This document shows positions 1 to 8,065 of a DNA stretch of 64,000 nucleotides, one piece after another. The stretch is from Aldehydirespirator sp965220345. GTDB taxonomy: Bacteria; Actinomycetota; Acidimicrobiia; Acidimicrobiales; Aldehydirespiratoraceae. The notes beneath the pieces are model-generated. The model saw only the letters and a program-made list of their open reading frames with translations. It did no database searches and was not told the origin of the DNA. The DNA lies in assembly GCA_965220345.1 (NCBI GenBank), contig OZ244822.1, positions 1,798,001 through 1,862,000 on the forward strand. The letters are read 5' to 3'. Position 1 is the first letter of the stretch, and every line of letters starts with the position of its first letter. The position numbers and the translations under genes are program-made.

Positions 1-1
1 T

Positions 2-781
2 TCACTTGGGCGTGCCATCGTCTATGAAGCGCAGCGTCATGTGGAATTGTGGAGCAACGGTGACCGACCCCGCCAAGAGACCCGTCACTGGGACGAAGCA
101 AACGGGCGCACCACTCCAGGCCGCTCCAAGGAGGATGCTGACGATTACCGGTATTTTCAGGATCCTGACCTGGTGCCGCTGGTGCCAGATGCTGCAGTTG
201 TTGCCGCCATTGATGCTGCGTTGCCGCGACTTCCCGCTGATCGTAGAGCCGAACTGCTCGCCGTCTGCGATGCTGCAGGCGCGGCAGTGTCGTCTGAGGA
301 TGCTGCTGTGCTAGTCGAGCGCAGCCAAGACGACTTGGTGGTTGCGGCGGTGAAGGATGGTGCTGATCCCGCGGTTGCGGTTACACGAGTGGTGAATGAC
401 CTAGCCGTCGAAGACTGGTCGAAGATCACAGCTGTCGGTCTGTGCAGCCTGGTGGCCATGGAAACCTCAAATCAGGTAACCGCCACCCAAGCCAAGCAGT
501 TGATTGCGGCGATGGCCGAATCTGGTGACGCTCCAGAAACAATCGCTGAGCGACTCGGTTTCGAGGCCATGGACAGTGCCGACCTAGCTGCAGCTGTGGA
601 TCAGGTCATTGCTTCTAACCCCGACATTTGGCAGCGGTATCTTGCTGGCGACGAAGCCCAGCGCAAGAAGCTGTCAGGCTTTTTGACCGGTCAAGTGATG
701 AGGGTCACCAAAGGCAAAGCTGATGGTGCTGCCGTTAACAGACTTCTGCACGAACAAGCTGCCCAAAGCACCGACAGCTAG
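2..781 (+). CDS. gatB: Asp/Glu-tRNA amidotransferase subunit B, 3' part
   Basis: This is the C-terminal portion of GatB; the 5' end lies outside the window and the frame is open from base 2. GatB is the tRNA-binding and kinase-like subunit of GatCAB, which converts Glu-tRNA(Gln) and Asp-tRNA(Asn) to the amidated forms in the cytoplasm. The sequence shows the cradle-domain end motif DDYRYFQDPDLVPL, followed by the helical and YqeY-like tail (residues matching NPDIWQRYLAGDEAQRKKLSGFLTGQ in part, ending with GKADGAAVNRLL). The tail that contacts the tRNA D-loop appears complete and ends at TAG. The ilv genes follow after a 391-bp gap and look separately transcribed. Confidence 0.93.
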   Translation, partial: SLGRAIVYEAQRHVELWSNGDRPRQETRHWDEANGRTTPGRSKEDADDYRYFQDPDLVPLVPDAAVVAAIDAALPRLPADRRAELLAVCDAAGAAVSSEDAAVLVERSQDDLVVAAVKDGADPAVAVTRVVNDLAVEDWSKITAVGLCSLVAMETSNQVTATQAKQLIAAMAESGDAPETIAERLGFEAMDSADLAAAVDQVIASNPDIWQRYLAGDEAQRKKLSGFLTGQVMRVTKGKADGAAVNRLLHEQAAQSTDS

Positions 782-804
782 CACTGGCAACTCAGGCAAC
801 TCAA

Positions 805-855
805 TAGTGGCCGACGCATTACCAGCCGCTGAATTAGTGACCGACGCATTGCCAG
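805..855. repeat. Imperfect direct repeat after gatB
   Basis: Two 21-bp copies (805-825 and 835-855) differ at two positions and start 30 bp apart. They lie in the non-coding stretch after gatB. They look like a recent short tandem duplication; no function is evident. Confidence 0.6.
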
Positions 856-934
856 AGGCAGCTTTGGCCGCTGACTACCACTCATTGGTCATTTGGCGTT
901 ACCGGTGCTAGTCGTGGGGTTTTGTCTTTTGCGG

Positions 935-963
935 TTGTCATGCAGAGATTATGCGGCCATACT
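935..963 (+). promoter_or_regulatory. Predicted promoter of the ilvBNC leader
   Basis: TTGTCA (935-940) and CATACT (958-963) are separated by 17 bp, which fits a housekeeping sigma promoter. Transcription would start near 969-970, which coincides with the GTG that opens the valine-rich leader peptide. Position and context support the call; it is untested. Confidence 0.55.
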
Positions 964-969
964 TGAGCT

Positions 970-1017
970 GTGCATGACTCTGCCCGGCTCGTTGTTTGTG
1001 TGGAAGTAGTAGTCTGA
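970..1017 (+). CDS. Valine-rich leader peptide of ilvBNC
   Basis: A 15-codon frame starting at GTG reads MHDSARLVVCVEVVV and stops at TGA. Six of its last eight codons are valine, preceded by one leucine, which is the hallmark of an attenuation leader for a branched-chain amino acid operon. The predicted transcription start falls on or beside the GTG, so it may be translated leaderlessly, as is common in actinobacteria. Stem-loops follow immediately. Ribosome stalling at the valine codons when charged tRNA-Val is scarce would be expected to raise ilvBNC expression. An ATG frame at 974 also exists but has few branched-chain codons. Confidence 0.6.
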   Translation: MHDSARLVVCVEVVV

Positions 1018-1073
1018 CAGCGCGCGTTCGCAAACCCATCTGATCGTGCGCTGACCTCCCAAAATGGGAGGTC
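1018..1073 (+). promoter_or_regulatory. ilvB leader stem-loops (attenuator candidate)
   Basis: Two adjoining hairpins follow the leader peptide stop codon. The first pairs 1018-1026 with 1045-1053 (eight Watson-Crick pairs plus one G-U). The second is a perfect 9-bp stem, gacctccca (1053-1061) with tgggaggtc (1065-1073), around a 3-base loop. They abut at base 1053, so they could influence each other. No clear T-run follows, so the mechanism could be pausing, a non-canonical terminator, or control of ilvB translation. The rest of 1074-1172 is unremarkable leader apart from the Shine-Dalgarno sequence ggagg just before ilvB. Confidence 0.5.
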
Positions 1074-1172
1074 GCTTCGCGTAAGGCGTAAAACCATCCA
1101 ATCGCAAACACCTCAAACTCAAACCAAGAAGCAAGAAACAGTTCCGGCTCCTAGCCCAACCGGAGGGCTCAC

Positions 1173-2906
1173 ATGAATATCAACGGTGGACAAGCCCTAG
1201 TCAAAGCCCTCGAATGCGAAGGTGTCGAAGTGGTATTCGGCCTGCCTGGTGGGGCCATCCTGCCGGTTTATGACCCGATCATCGAATCGCCGATCCGCCA
1301 CATTCTGGTGCGTCACGAACAAGGTGCCGGACACATGGCTGAAGGTTACGCCCATGCCACCGGTCGTCCCGGCGTGATGATGATCACCTCCGGGCCGGGT
1401 GCCACCAACGGGGTCACCCCGCTGTGTGATGCCTACATGGACTCGATCCCGCTGGTTTGCATCACCGGGCAGGTTCCTTATCCGGCTATCGGCACTGATG
1501 CCTTCCAAGAATGCGACACCACCGGCATCACCATGTCGGTCACGAAACACAATTTTCTAGTCACCGAGGCTCAGGACATTCCCCGGATAATCCACGAAGC
1601 GTTCCATATTGCCACCACCGGACGACCGGGCCCGGTGCTGGTGGACGTGCCTAAAGACATCGTTGATCCCAACAACCCGCGTTCGGCCATGACCTGGTAT
1701 GAGCCCAACGACGACATCATGGAACTGCCCGGGTACAAACCTGTCACTGCTGGTGATCCTGTCTACGTGCGTGCCGCAGCTCAGTTGATCTGCGCTGCTG
1801 AGCGGCCGGTTCTTTATGCCGGTGGCGGGATACTCAAAGCACGCGCCGCAAAAGAACTGCGGGAACTGGCCGAATTGATCGATGTGCCGGTGGTCACCAC
1901 CCTGATGGCTCGGGGAGCGTTCCCCGACAGTCACGAACTGTGTCTGGGCATGCCCGGTATGCACGGCAACTACACCGCAGTCACCGCAATGCAGAACTCG
2001 GATTTGCTGATCGCGTTGGGTTCCCGTTTCGATGATCGAGTGACGGGACGTCTTGACGGTTTCGCCCCTGATGCCAAAGTGATCCATGTGGACATTGATG
2101 CCGCTGAACTAGGCAAAGTTCGCCGACCTGATGTGGCGATCCGCGGCGACTGTCGGCTGGTGATTGCGGAACTGATCAAAGTGCTACGGGATTGTGGCGG
2201 TCGTGATGCTCAGGCGGATCGCCAGGCTTGGCGGTCACAGATCAGCGGCTGGCAGGAACGCTACCCGCTGGTTTATGAGCAGTCCGAGCCGGGTGAGCGT
2301 CTCAAGCCCCAATACGTGCTGGAGGTGCTGCGAGACTCCACCCCGGATGACACCATCGTTACTTCTGGTGTGGGTCAGCATCAGATGTGGGCCAGCCAGT
2401 ACTGGCGTTTCGATCATCCTTACACCTGGATCAACTCTGGAGGTTTGGGCACTATGGGCTTCTCGGTGCCTGCGGCTATCGGAGCCAAGGTCGGTATGCC
2501 TGACCGGATGGTTTGGGCAGTGGACGGCGACGGCTGTTTCCAGATGACCGCGCAAGAGCTAGTCACCGCTGCGGTTGGACGCATTCCCGTCAAAATTGCC
2601 TTGTTCAATAACGCTTATCTGGGAATGGTGCGCCAATGGCAAGAAATGTTTTATGACGAGCGTTACAGCGAGGTGTATCTCTCTTATGAAGTTCCCGACT
2701 ATGTGAAGTGGGCTGAGGCGATGGGCTGCGTGGCGCTGCGCGCCGAAGCACCCGAAGAGGTGGCACCCGCTATCAGCAAGGCCAACGAGATCAACGACCG
2801 CCCCGTCGTGGTCGAGTTCCGTTGCGAGCGCGCCGAGAATGTTTATCCGATGGTTCCGGCGGGTCTATCCAACTCCGACATACTGGTTGATCCTTCGCTG
2901 CGATGA
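1173..2906 (+). CDS. ilvB: Acetolactate synthase, large (catalytic) subunit
   Basis: This 577-residue ThDP enzyme condenses two pyruvates to acetolactate, or pyruvate with 2-oxobutyrate, at the start of valine, leucine and isoleucine synthesis. The N-terminal Pyr domain carries the catalytic glutamate (E49 in RHEQGAGHMAEGYA). The central FAD-type domain contains GSRFDDRVTGR, and the C-terminal PP domain has the ThDP/metal motif starting GDGCFQMT near residue 450. Full length for the family. The ATG follows a good ggagg ribosome site. The stop codon overlaps the ilvN start (ATGA), which points to translational coupling with the regulatory subunit. Confidence 0.97.
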   Translation: MNINGGQALVKALECEGVEVVFGLPGGAILPVYDPIIESPIRHILVRHEQGAGHMAEGYAHATGRPGVMMITSGPGATNGVTPLCDAYMDSIPLVCITGQVPYPAIGTDAFQECDTTGITMSVTKHNFLVTEAQDIPRIIHEAFHIATTGRPGPVLVDVPKDIVDPNNPRSAMTWYEPNDDIMELPGYKPVTAGDPVYVRAAAQLICAAERPVLYAGGGILKARAAKELRELAELIDVPVVTTLMARGAFPDSHELCLGMPGMHGNYTAVTAMQNSDLLIALGSRFDDRVTGRLDGFAPDAKVIHVDIDAAELGKVRRPDVAIRGDCRLVIAELIKVLRDCGGRDAQADRQAWRSQISGWQERYPLVYEQSEPGERLKPQYVLEVLRDSTPDDTIVTSGVGQHQMWASQYWRFDHPYTWINSGGLGTMGFSVPAAIGAKVGMPDRMVWAVDGDGCFQMTAQELVTAAVGRIPVKIALFNNAYLGMVRQWQEMFYDERYSEVYLSYEVPDYVKWAEAMGCVALRAEAPEEVAPAISKANEINDRPVVVEFRCERAENVYPMVPAGLSNSDILVDPSLR

Positions 2907-3439
2907 CTTCTCTTAGTGACGCAGCCTCGGGTGAGTTTTTGGAGCCGCAGCAGCGGTTCCGCACCGTTGTCACCACAGTCGAGAACAAGCCGGGAGTGCT
3001 GGCGCGTGTGTCAGGACTTTTTGCACGTCGAGGATTCAACATTGAGTCGCTGGCTGTTGCCCCCACCGCGGATGAACGCTTCAGCCGTATCACTTTTACA
3101 GTGGATGTGGCTTCGGCACCGCTAGAGCAGGTCGTCAAACAGCTCGACAAACTAATCAACGTGGTGGACATCCGTGAGCTAAGTCCCTTGGAATCTGTGG
3201 AGCGAGAGTTGATGCTGGTCACGGTGAAAAGCGCGGCTAGCAACGAGAGTCGCCATGCACTGCTTGATCTGATTGATGATTTCAGGGCTTATGTGCTTGA
3301 TCAAAGCCAGTCGCAGATGCTGCTGTCGTTGTCAGCGCGACCCACCCGGCTTGACGAATTCGAGCAGCGCCTGCGAACCTTCGGCATAGTGGAACTACAG
3401 CGCACCGGCAGGGTCGCTTTGCCGCTACTGGCACCGTAG
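2903..3439 (+). CDS. ilvN: Acetolactate synthase, small (regulatory) subunit
   Basis: This 178-residue protein stimulates IlvB and gives it feedback inhibition by valine. An N-terminal ACT domain (about residues 15-90) contains the typical NKPGVLARVSGLFARRGFNIESL stretch in part, followed by the C-terminal ALS-small-subunit domain. It overlaps ilvB by 4 bases. The length matches actinobacterial homologues. An 81-bp gap with a ribosome site leads to ilvC, so the three genes form one operon. Confidence 0.96.
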   Translation: MTSLSDAASGEFLEPQQRFRTVVTTVENKPGVLARVSGLFARRGFNIESLAVAPTADERFSRITFTVDVASAPLEQVVKQLDKLINVVDIRELSPLESVERELMLVTVKSAASNESRHALLDLIDDFRAYVLDQSQSQMLLSLSARPTRLDEFEQRLRTFGIVELQRTGRVALPLLAP

Positions 3440-3520
3440 GTGCCAAGCAAAGCAGGTGCCAGCCAAAACATCTGAGAAAACAACCAGAAAACAACAAACC
3501 AGCCAACAAGAGAGGTTTCT

Positions 3521-4552
3521 GTGGCCAACATCTATTACGAATCCGATGTCGACTCCTCGGCTATCGCTAGCCGCAAGGTTGCGGTGCTGGGCTACGGCTC
3601 CCAGGGACATTCGCATGCGCTCAACCTGAAAGAGTCGGGCATTGATGTGCGAGTCGGGTTGAGAGACGGGTCGTCATCGGCAACCAAAGCTCGGGAGGCG
3701 GGGCTGTCGGTTATGTCGATTGCTGACGCGGTTGCCGAGGCCGATCTAACGATGATGCTGATGCCCGATACTGAGATGGGTGCCATTTATACAGATCATG
3801 TGGAACCCAATCTTGGGCCGGGTGAGGCGATCTTCTTTGCACACGGTTTCAATATTCGCTACGGACTGATTGAGCCGCCCGACACGGTTGACGTGTGCAT
3901 GGTGGCCCCCAAAGGTCCTGGGCATCTGGTGCGGCGCACTTATGTTGAGGGTGGTGGAGTGCCGTGTCTAGTGGCGGTTGAGCAGGATGCGTCTGGTTCA
4001 GCGCTGGCGCTGGCTTTGGCGTATGCCGATGCTATCGGCGGTGCTCGTGCTGGGGTGATCGAAACAACTTTCACCGAAGAAACCGAGACCGATCTTTTTG
4101 GTGAGCAGGCTGTGTTGTGCGGAGGCATCACTGCATTGGTTCAGGCCGGTTTTGAGACTTTGGTAAACGCCGGGTATCAGCCCGAGATCGCTTATTTCGA
4201 GTGTCTGCATGAGCTGAAGCTGATCGTGGATCTGATGTACGAAGAAGGTATTGCTGGTATGCGCTACTCAGTGTCGGACACTGCCGAATACGGTGATCTA
4301 ACTCGCGGGCCGCGTATCGTCAACGACGCGGTTCGTGCCGAGATGCGTCAGATACTTGCCGAGGTGCAGAACGGCTCGTTTGCTGAGGAATGGGTAGCCG
4401 AAAGCCGCAGTGGCCGGGCCAACTTTTTGCGCCTTGAAGCCGCTGGCCATGAGCACCCCGTCGAGAAGGTCGGCACCGAACTGCGTGCCATGATGCCCTG
4501 GATCGCTGCTGGCAAAGTCTCGGTGAAAGAAACCTCCGGCGGTCAGGGCTAA
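3521..4552 (+). CDS. ilvC: Ketol-acid reductoisomerase (class I)
   Basis: This enzyme isomerises and reduces acetolactate or acetohydroxybutyrate with NADPH and Mg2+, the second common step of branched-chain amino acid synthesis. The 343-residue length marks the short class I form. The Rossmann motif GYGSQG is at residues 24-29, and the knotted C-terminal domain contains the acidic metal-ligand region around TFTEETETDLFGEQ. GTG is chosen as start because agagagg lies just upstream and the first residues (MANIYYESD) match the family. It is the last gene of the ilvBNC operon. Confidence 0.97.
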   Translation: MANIYYESDVDSSAIASRKVAVLGYGSQGHSHALNLKESGIDVRVGLRDGSSSATKAREAGLSVMSIADAVAEADLTMMLMPDTEMGAIYTDHVEPNLGPGEAIFFAHGFNIRYGLIEPPDTVDVCMVAPKGPGHLVRRTYVEGGGVPCLVAVEQDASGSALALALAYADAIGGARAGVIETTFTEETETDLFGEQAVLCGGITALVQAGFETLVNAGYQPEIAYFECLHELKLIVDLMYEEGIAGMRYSVSDTAEYGDLTRGPRIVNDAVRAEMRQILAEVQNGSFAEEWVAESRSGRANFLRLEAAGHEHPVEKVGTELRAMMPWIAAGKVSVKETSGGQG

Positions 4553-4592
4553 CCATTCTCGGACTGACTCTGTCTCTCAGTTGAGGTTTGTG

Positions 4593-4621
4593 TTGGTAAA
4601 AGCTTGGCGGTGTGGCATGAT
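4593..4621 (+). promoter_or_regulatory. Predicted promoter of the tRNA-Thr/tRNA-Met pair
   Basis: TTGGTA (4593-4598), a 17-bp spacer and CATGAT (4616-4621) place a start site about 7 bp downstream, just before the tRNA-Thr 5' end. The fit in spacing and position is good, the -35 and -10 boxes are moderate. Confidence 0.5.
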
Positions 4622-4630
4622 TGCTAGTCC

Positions 4631-4703
4631 GCTCCCTTAGCTCAGTCGGTAGAGCGTCTCCATGGTAAGGAGAAGGTCGTCAGTTCGATTCTGACAGGGA
4701 GCT
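4631..4703 (+). tRNA. thrT: tRNA-Thr (GGT)
   Basis: The 73-nt sequence folds as a cloverleaf: acceptor gctccct pairs with agggagc, the D-stem is gctc/gagc, and the anticodon stem tctcc/ggaga encloses the loop atggtaa with anticodon GGT. The T-loop is ttcgatt. No CCA is encoded; the discriminator is T. It is followed after 25 bp by tRNA-Met, the thrT-metT order seen in many actinobacteria. Confidence 0.93.
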
Positions 4704-4728
4704 CACAGCAGGCCCAGCTTGCCGTCCC

Positions 4729-4805
4729 GGCGACGTAGCTCAGTAGGTAAGAGCGCTCGACTCATAATCGAGAGGTCGACAGTTCGAGTCTGTCCGTCGC
4801 TACCA
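4729..4805 (+). tRNA. metT: tRNA-Met (CAT, elongator type)
   Basis: Acceptor ggcgacg pairs with cgtcgct (one G-U), the anticodon stem ctcga/tcgag encloses ctcataa with anticodon CAT, and the T-arm is gacag-ttcgagt-ctgtc. CCA is encoded (4803-4805). It lacks the initiator features and resembles actinobacterial elongator tRNA-Met, although a lysidine-modified tRNA-Ile cannot be excluded by sequence alone. Its last 28 bases recur at 6895-6922, which suggests integration of a mobile element at its 3' end. Confidence 0.92.
4778..4805 (+). repeat. Putative attachment site, left copy (tRNA-Met 3' end)
   Basis: These 28 bases (T-arm, acceptor 3' strand and CCA of tRNA-Met) are repeated exactly and in the same orientation at 6895-6922. 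Duplication of a tRNA 3' end is typical of site-specific integration by phages and islands. Confidence 0.65.
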
Positions 4806-4999
4806 GCTCTCCCAACATCAAAAAGCAGACGAAGCGTAAGGCTCTTGCTAGAGAGATACTGCTTGGGGATAAGAAGATAAAGCCCGAGCGCAGAACAGCG
4901 ATCAACTTGGCAGCCTTCATCTGGAACGCGTTGAAGTTGGCCGTCACCGCCCGCGTCTGCTGCCAGTCCTCTAGCCTCTGCGTATCGCTTGACCTAGGT

Positions 5000-6811
5000 T
5001 CAGGCGAACCATTTATGCCACAGGATGCCTGCAAAGGCGGCCGCCATCGCTATGGCTACTAGTGCCGAGACTGCTTCTTCCAAAACGGGGCGGCGGTTGG
5101 CATGAAACATCAGGTGGTAACTGCTGTGCTCCGTGTCTCGAGTCCGATACGGGACTGTCCGCTCTCTTTTGAGGTCAGACATTTGGGCGAGGAGGAACAG
5201 GAGGACTGTGGACAGCAGTATGGCGGCTGATTCAATGACGACTCCGCTCCACATGTCTGCCTCGGGCCTTGTTGTGAGCAGGAAGATGATGGTGGACACA
5301 CCCAGCGCTGTTATCGCCGAGCGCTCCCCGAATCCACTAGCGCGTTGCTTGCTCTGCACGAGCACGTCCATGCCGCTTTCCAATTCGGCCAGGTCAGAGG
5401 TGTTATAAGCATCAGCAGAATCCCATGCCCTGTCAACCGCCCGCTTGAATCTTAAATACAGCCTGGCAAGTAATTCGGGTCTGGTCGTGGCATCAATTCC
5501 GGCTATGCATCTGAGCACCAAGGGATGCAAAGTGCCGCGCCGTACCAGTAGTTCCGCTTTTCTGAACAGTTTGGAAGTGTCTCGGACTTCTGAAGCTATG
5601 AGATCCTGTGTCCGTGTGACGCGGAAGGCGAACAGGAGTGTGAACATAGTGGTGAGGATGGCAGCCATACCCCAGTACTCGCCGCCGCCCCAGGACAACA
5701 GTGCGGTGGGCAGCCACTCGTCGCGAAGGAAAACAAACGTCCCGAAGAGCCATAGACCGATCACGAACGATTTGAAGCCGATGTCCCTGTTGAAGCCGAG
5801 GCGCTGCTCTGGATCGAAGTTCAGAAACAGGTTTGTTGTAACAATCGCTGCGACCCCTATTACAACATAGGGCGCTCTAACGTCGCCGAGTCTTCCCGCA
5901 ACTGCCAGCAGGCCGAGGGTAACCACGGGAGTGAGATATCCGAGGGCGTTTATGCCGAGATTGTCTGTTGCCAGATTGGCTCTACGAAACAGGATCAGGC
6001 CTGGAGCATTCAGGCCAACACCTGCTGCAAATGCTATGCCTATCGAGCTGGGCGAAGAATGAGCCGAGGGAATGGTGAGCGCTAATATCCACAGCACAAT
6101 TACGACCGGCAGGTTGGCAAGCGTTGTCCCCCAAATAGTCGCGCCCGCTTCGGCTCTTGCTTTGAGTGTTGGGCTGAGCCCGCCGTGCTCGGCTGTTCCG
6201 GCCAATGCTTCATGGGTCTTGAAGCCCCAAGACAGATTGAAGGCGCTGAGACCTCTTGCCGCAGCACAGGCGAACGCCAGCAGCAGACCGACCGCCTGAA
6301 TCCAAAAGGGGCCCCCGTCCACTGTCTCCTCCCCTGGGGCGGCTGTGACAAAGGCGAGTCCTGTGAACGCCAACAAAATGTAGAGATAGGATTCGGTGGT
6401 CATCCTCCTATACCGTTTTCTGGGTGCCCGACTTGCGCTAACTGCAAGGAACACAACAAAGAACACTGGTCCAGCGCCGCGGATGATCGTGACGACAGCA
6501 GCGCTGATGTAAGCGGAGGCCCAAGCAAAGAGTGCCCAGTCGAACCTGCCCATCGCTGAGAGCAGCATCTCGCGACTGCCGAGATATTCTCTGCTCAACG
6601 CTCTCCGCCACGCCACTCGACTTGTGACCATGGTTCTATGAGCGACCAGTAGATACGCTACGCTGCCCGCGACCAAGCCGGTATAAAGTCCGGCTGCCCA
6701 CATCAACGGCGGGTCATCTCCGACTGACACCACGACAACCAAAGCGAGCAAAGAGTCAGCGACTATAACTCCGCCCATGCTCGTAATCGGACGCAGCGCT
6801 GTGGTTCTCAT
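5000..6811 (-). CDS. DMT/EamA-like membrane protein with long C-terminal extension
   Basis: This 603-residue protein is very hydrophobic. Residues about 1-340 contain roughly ten predicted transmembrane helices arranged like a drug/metabolite transporter (EamA type), for example SLLALVVVVSVG, YLYILLAFTGLAFV and LGYLTPVVTLGLLAVAG. A further membrane region (about 355-410) is followed by a charged, probably cytoplasmic stretch (about 410-500) and three more hydrophobic segments to the end. EamA proteins are usually about 300 residues, so the second half is unusual and I do not recognise it. The substrate is unknown. It is the only clear cargo gene of the tRNA-Met island. DMT assignment is by topology and general resemblance only. 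Confidence 0.5.
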   Translation of the reverse strand: MRTTALRPITSMGGVIVADSLLALVVVVSVGDDPPLMWAAGLYTGLVAGSVAYLLVAHRTMVTSRVAWRRALSREYLGSREMLLSAMGRFDWALFAWASAYISAAVVTIIRGAGPVFFVVFLAVSASRAPRKRYRRMTTESYLYILLAFTGLAFVTAAPGEETVDGGPFWIQAVGLLLAFACAAARGLSAFNLSWGFKTHEALAGTAEHGGLSPTLKARAEAGATIWGTTLANLPVVIVLWILALTIPSAHSSPSSIGIAFAAGVGLNAPGLILFRRANLATDNLGINALGYLTPVVTLGLLAVAGRLGDVRAPYVVIGVAAIVTTNLFLNFDPEQRLGFNRDIGFKSFVIGLWLFGTFVFLRDEWLPTALLSWGGGEYWGMAAILTTMFTLLFAFRVTRTQDLIASEVRDTSKLFRKAELLVRRGTLHPLVLRCIAGIDATTRPELLARLYLRFKRAVDRAWDSADAYNTSDLAELESGMDVLVQSKQRASGFGERSAITALGVSTIIFLLTTRPEADMWSGVVIESAAILLSTVLLFLLAQMSDLKRERTVPYRTRDTEHSSYHLMFHANRRPVLEEAVSALVAIAMAAAFAGILWHKWFA

Positions 6812-6847
6812 TTTCGCTAGTATGCCGTGCTGTCTGATGGCATCATG

Positions 6848-6922
6848 GGTGACCCGCTCAGTCGATAGAGCATCTCCATGGTAAGGAGAAGATTGACAGT
6901 TCGAGTCTGTCCGTCGCTACCA
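6848..6922 (+). pseudogene. Chimeric tRNA remnant (tRNA-Thr-like 5' part, tRNA-Met 3' part)
   Basis: Bases from about 6855 to 6890 closely match the D-arm and anticodon arm of tRNA-Thr at 4640-4673, including the loop atggtaa, while 6895-6922 is identical to the tRNA-Met 3' end with CCA. The 5' acceptor strand (gggtgac) does not pair with the 3' strand (cgtcgct), so a working cloverleaf cannot form. It marks the right end of the island and is unlikely to give a functional tRNA. Confidence 0.7.
6895..6922 (+). repeat. Putative attachment site, right copy
   Basis: Exact 28-bp copy of 4778-4805 in the same orientation. It ends 19 bp before the stop codon of the LacI-type gene that follows on the minus strand. 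Confidence 0.65.
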
Positions 6923-6941
6923 ACAGGCTCGGGAGCGTCTT

Positions 6942-7988
6942 CTAGGTTTGTGTTGCGGTTGGTGGGGCTGGGCCAGTGCTCTGGCGCACCACGAGTTCGG
7001 GGGTGACGTGCATATCGTCGGCGAAGTTTGGATCGTCAATCGCTTTGAGCAGCTGCGTGATGAGTCCTTGTCCGAGGGTTTGCGATGGGTATCTCAGAGT
7101 CGTCAACGGCGGGGTCATGAACCGCGCGGCATGAATGTCGTCGAAACCCACGATGCTCAAGTCATCAGGCACCTCAAGCTCATGCGAGGCGGCCGCGCGC
7201 AGAGCCCCCATAGCTAGCAGATCGTTGACAGCTATCAGAGCTGACGGCGGCTTGCGACTATTAAGCAGTCGGCTGGTGGCCTCAGCCGCAGCGTCTTCCC
7301 TGAATCCGCTCGGGATGATGTGAGCCGGATCAGCCTCAATTCCGTGTGACATCAGCGAGGCAGAAAACGAGGCGATCCGTTGAGCGGCCACAGCGTGCTC
7401 GCGCGGCTCTGCTAGGCAGCCGATCCGGCGATGACCGAGATTAACGAGATGGTCTACAGCTGGGCGGAGGCAGTCGATTGACTCATTCACAGACGGATGG
7501 CCGCCGATGTCGTCGATCCGTCCGAATGTGACGAAGGGGACATCATGGTCACGCAGGTAGCGGACTCGGGGATCGTCAAAAGCGGTTCGCAGCACCACGA
7601 AACCGTCGACGCTTTGAGCTGCGACCGCCCGCGCGTAGGAGGCTGTCGGGTCTTCGTCCGCCAGCGGAGCAGACAGCTGAAGCTCGCAGCCGCGGCGAGC
7701 CGCTTCGTCAACTAGCTCCGTAAGGAGTTCACCAAGAAACGGATCCGAGAAGCGCTGGCTGTTGGTGGCGAGCACTAGGCCAATCGAGTTGGTGCGAGTG
7801 CCCGGCATCTTGAGCCGCCTGGCCTCAAGGTTCGGTGCGTATCCGATCTTTGCCGCCGCCTCGGTCACCCGGGCTCGGGTGCTGGCCGACACGTCATTGC
7901 GTCCGTTCAGAGCACGTGAAGTCTGGGTGACAGACAGTCCTGTGGCTTTGGCGACTTCCCGAAGTGTTGGCCGCTTCTTGGCTCTCAC
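6942..7988 (-). CDS. LacI-family transcriptional repressor
   Basis: This 348-residue regulator has an N-terminal helix-turn-helix (TLREVAKATGLSVTQTSRALNG, roughly residues 7-28), a hinge helix (LEARRLKMPG region) and a periplasmic-binding-protein-like ligand domain (about 65-335) containing NSIGLVLA and the SIVGFDDI motif. It is transcribed away from the sugar ABC operon. A perfect 26-bp palindrome in the shared 201-bp intergenic region is its likely operator. The expected inducer is the imported sugar or glycoside, or a breakdown product. Local repression of the ABC operon is inferred from gene order and the operator. Confidence 0.92.
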   Translation of the reverse strand: MRAKKRPTLREVAKATGLSVTQTSRALNGRNDVSASTRARVTEAAAKIGYAPNLEARRLKMPGTRTNSIGLVLATNSQRFSDPFLGELLTELVDEAARRGCELQLSAPLADEDPTASYARAVAAQSVDGFVVLRTAFDDPRVRYLRDHDVPFVTFGRIDDIGGHPSVNESIDCLRPAVDHLVNLGHRRIGCLAEPREHAVAAQRIASFSASLMSHGIEADPAHIIPSGFREDAAAEATSRLLNSRKPPSALIAVNDLLAMGALRAAASHELEVPDDLSIVGFDDIHAARFMTPPLTTLRYPSQTLGQGLITQLLKAIDDPNFADDMHVTPELVVRQSTGPAPPTATQT

Positions 7989-8065
7989 GAATATTCTCCC
8001 ATTCAGCTATTATCCCATTCACGACACTTGCTCAACGTCTCTGTGAGTCTTGCATCTGCTTGCGC

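Larger units (their letters stand above)
4806..6922. mobile_element. Small remnant genomic island at tRNA-Met
   Basis: The segment lies between the two 28-bp copies of the tRNA-Met 3' end and is about 2.1 kb long. It contains one membrane-protein gene on the minus strand and about 190 bp next to tRNA-Met in which I recognise no gene. There is no integrase, so it would be a decayed or trans-mobilised element, or the product of recombination between tRNA genes. Confidence 0.5.

Noticed and set aside
723..911. 62-codon frame at the end of gatB
   Set aside because: It overlaps gatB out of frame, has no ribosome site, and its apparent repeats come from a DNA duplication.
974..1009. ATG frame MTLPGSLFVWK as the ilvB leader peptide
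   Set aside because: It has few branched-chain codons; the overlapping GTG frame at 970 is far richer in valine and better placed at the predicted transcript start.
4762..5034. 90-codon minus-strand frame across tRNA-Met
   Set aside because: Its end is the reverse complement of the tRNA gene, which produces a common spurious peptide; nothing supports translation.
6848..6922. A third functional tRNA
   Set aside because: The acceptor strands do not pair, although the anticodon and T arms look intact.
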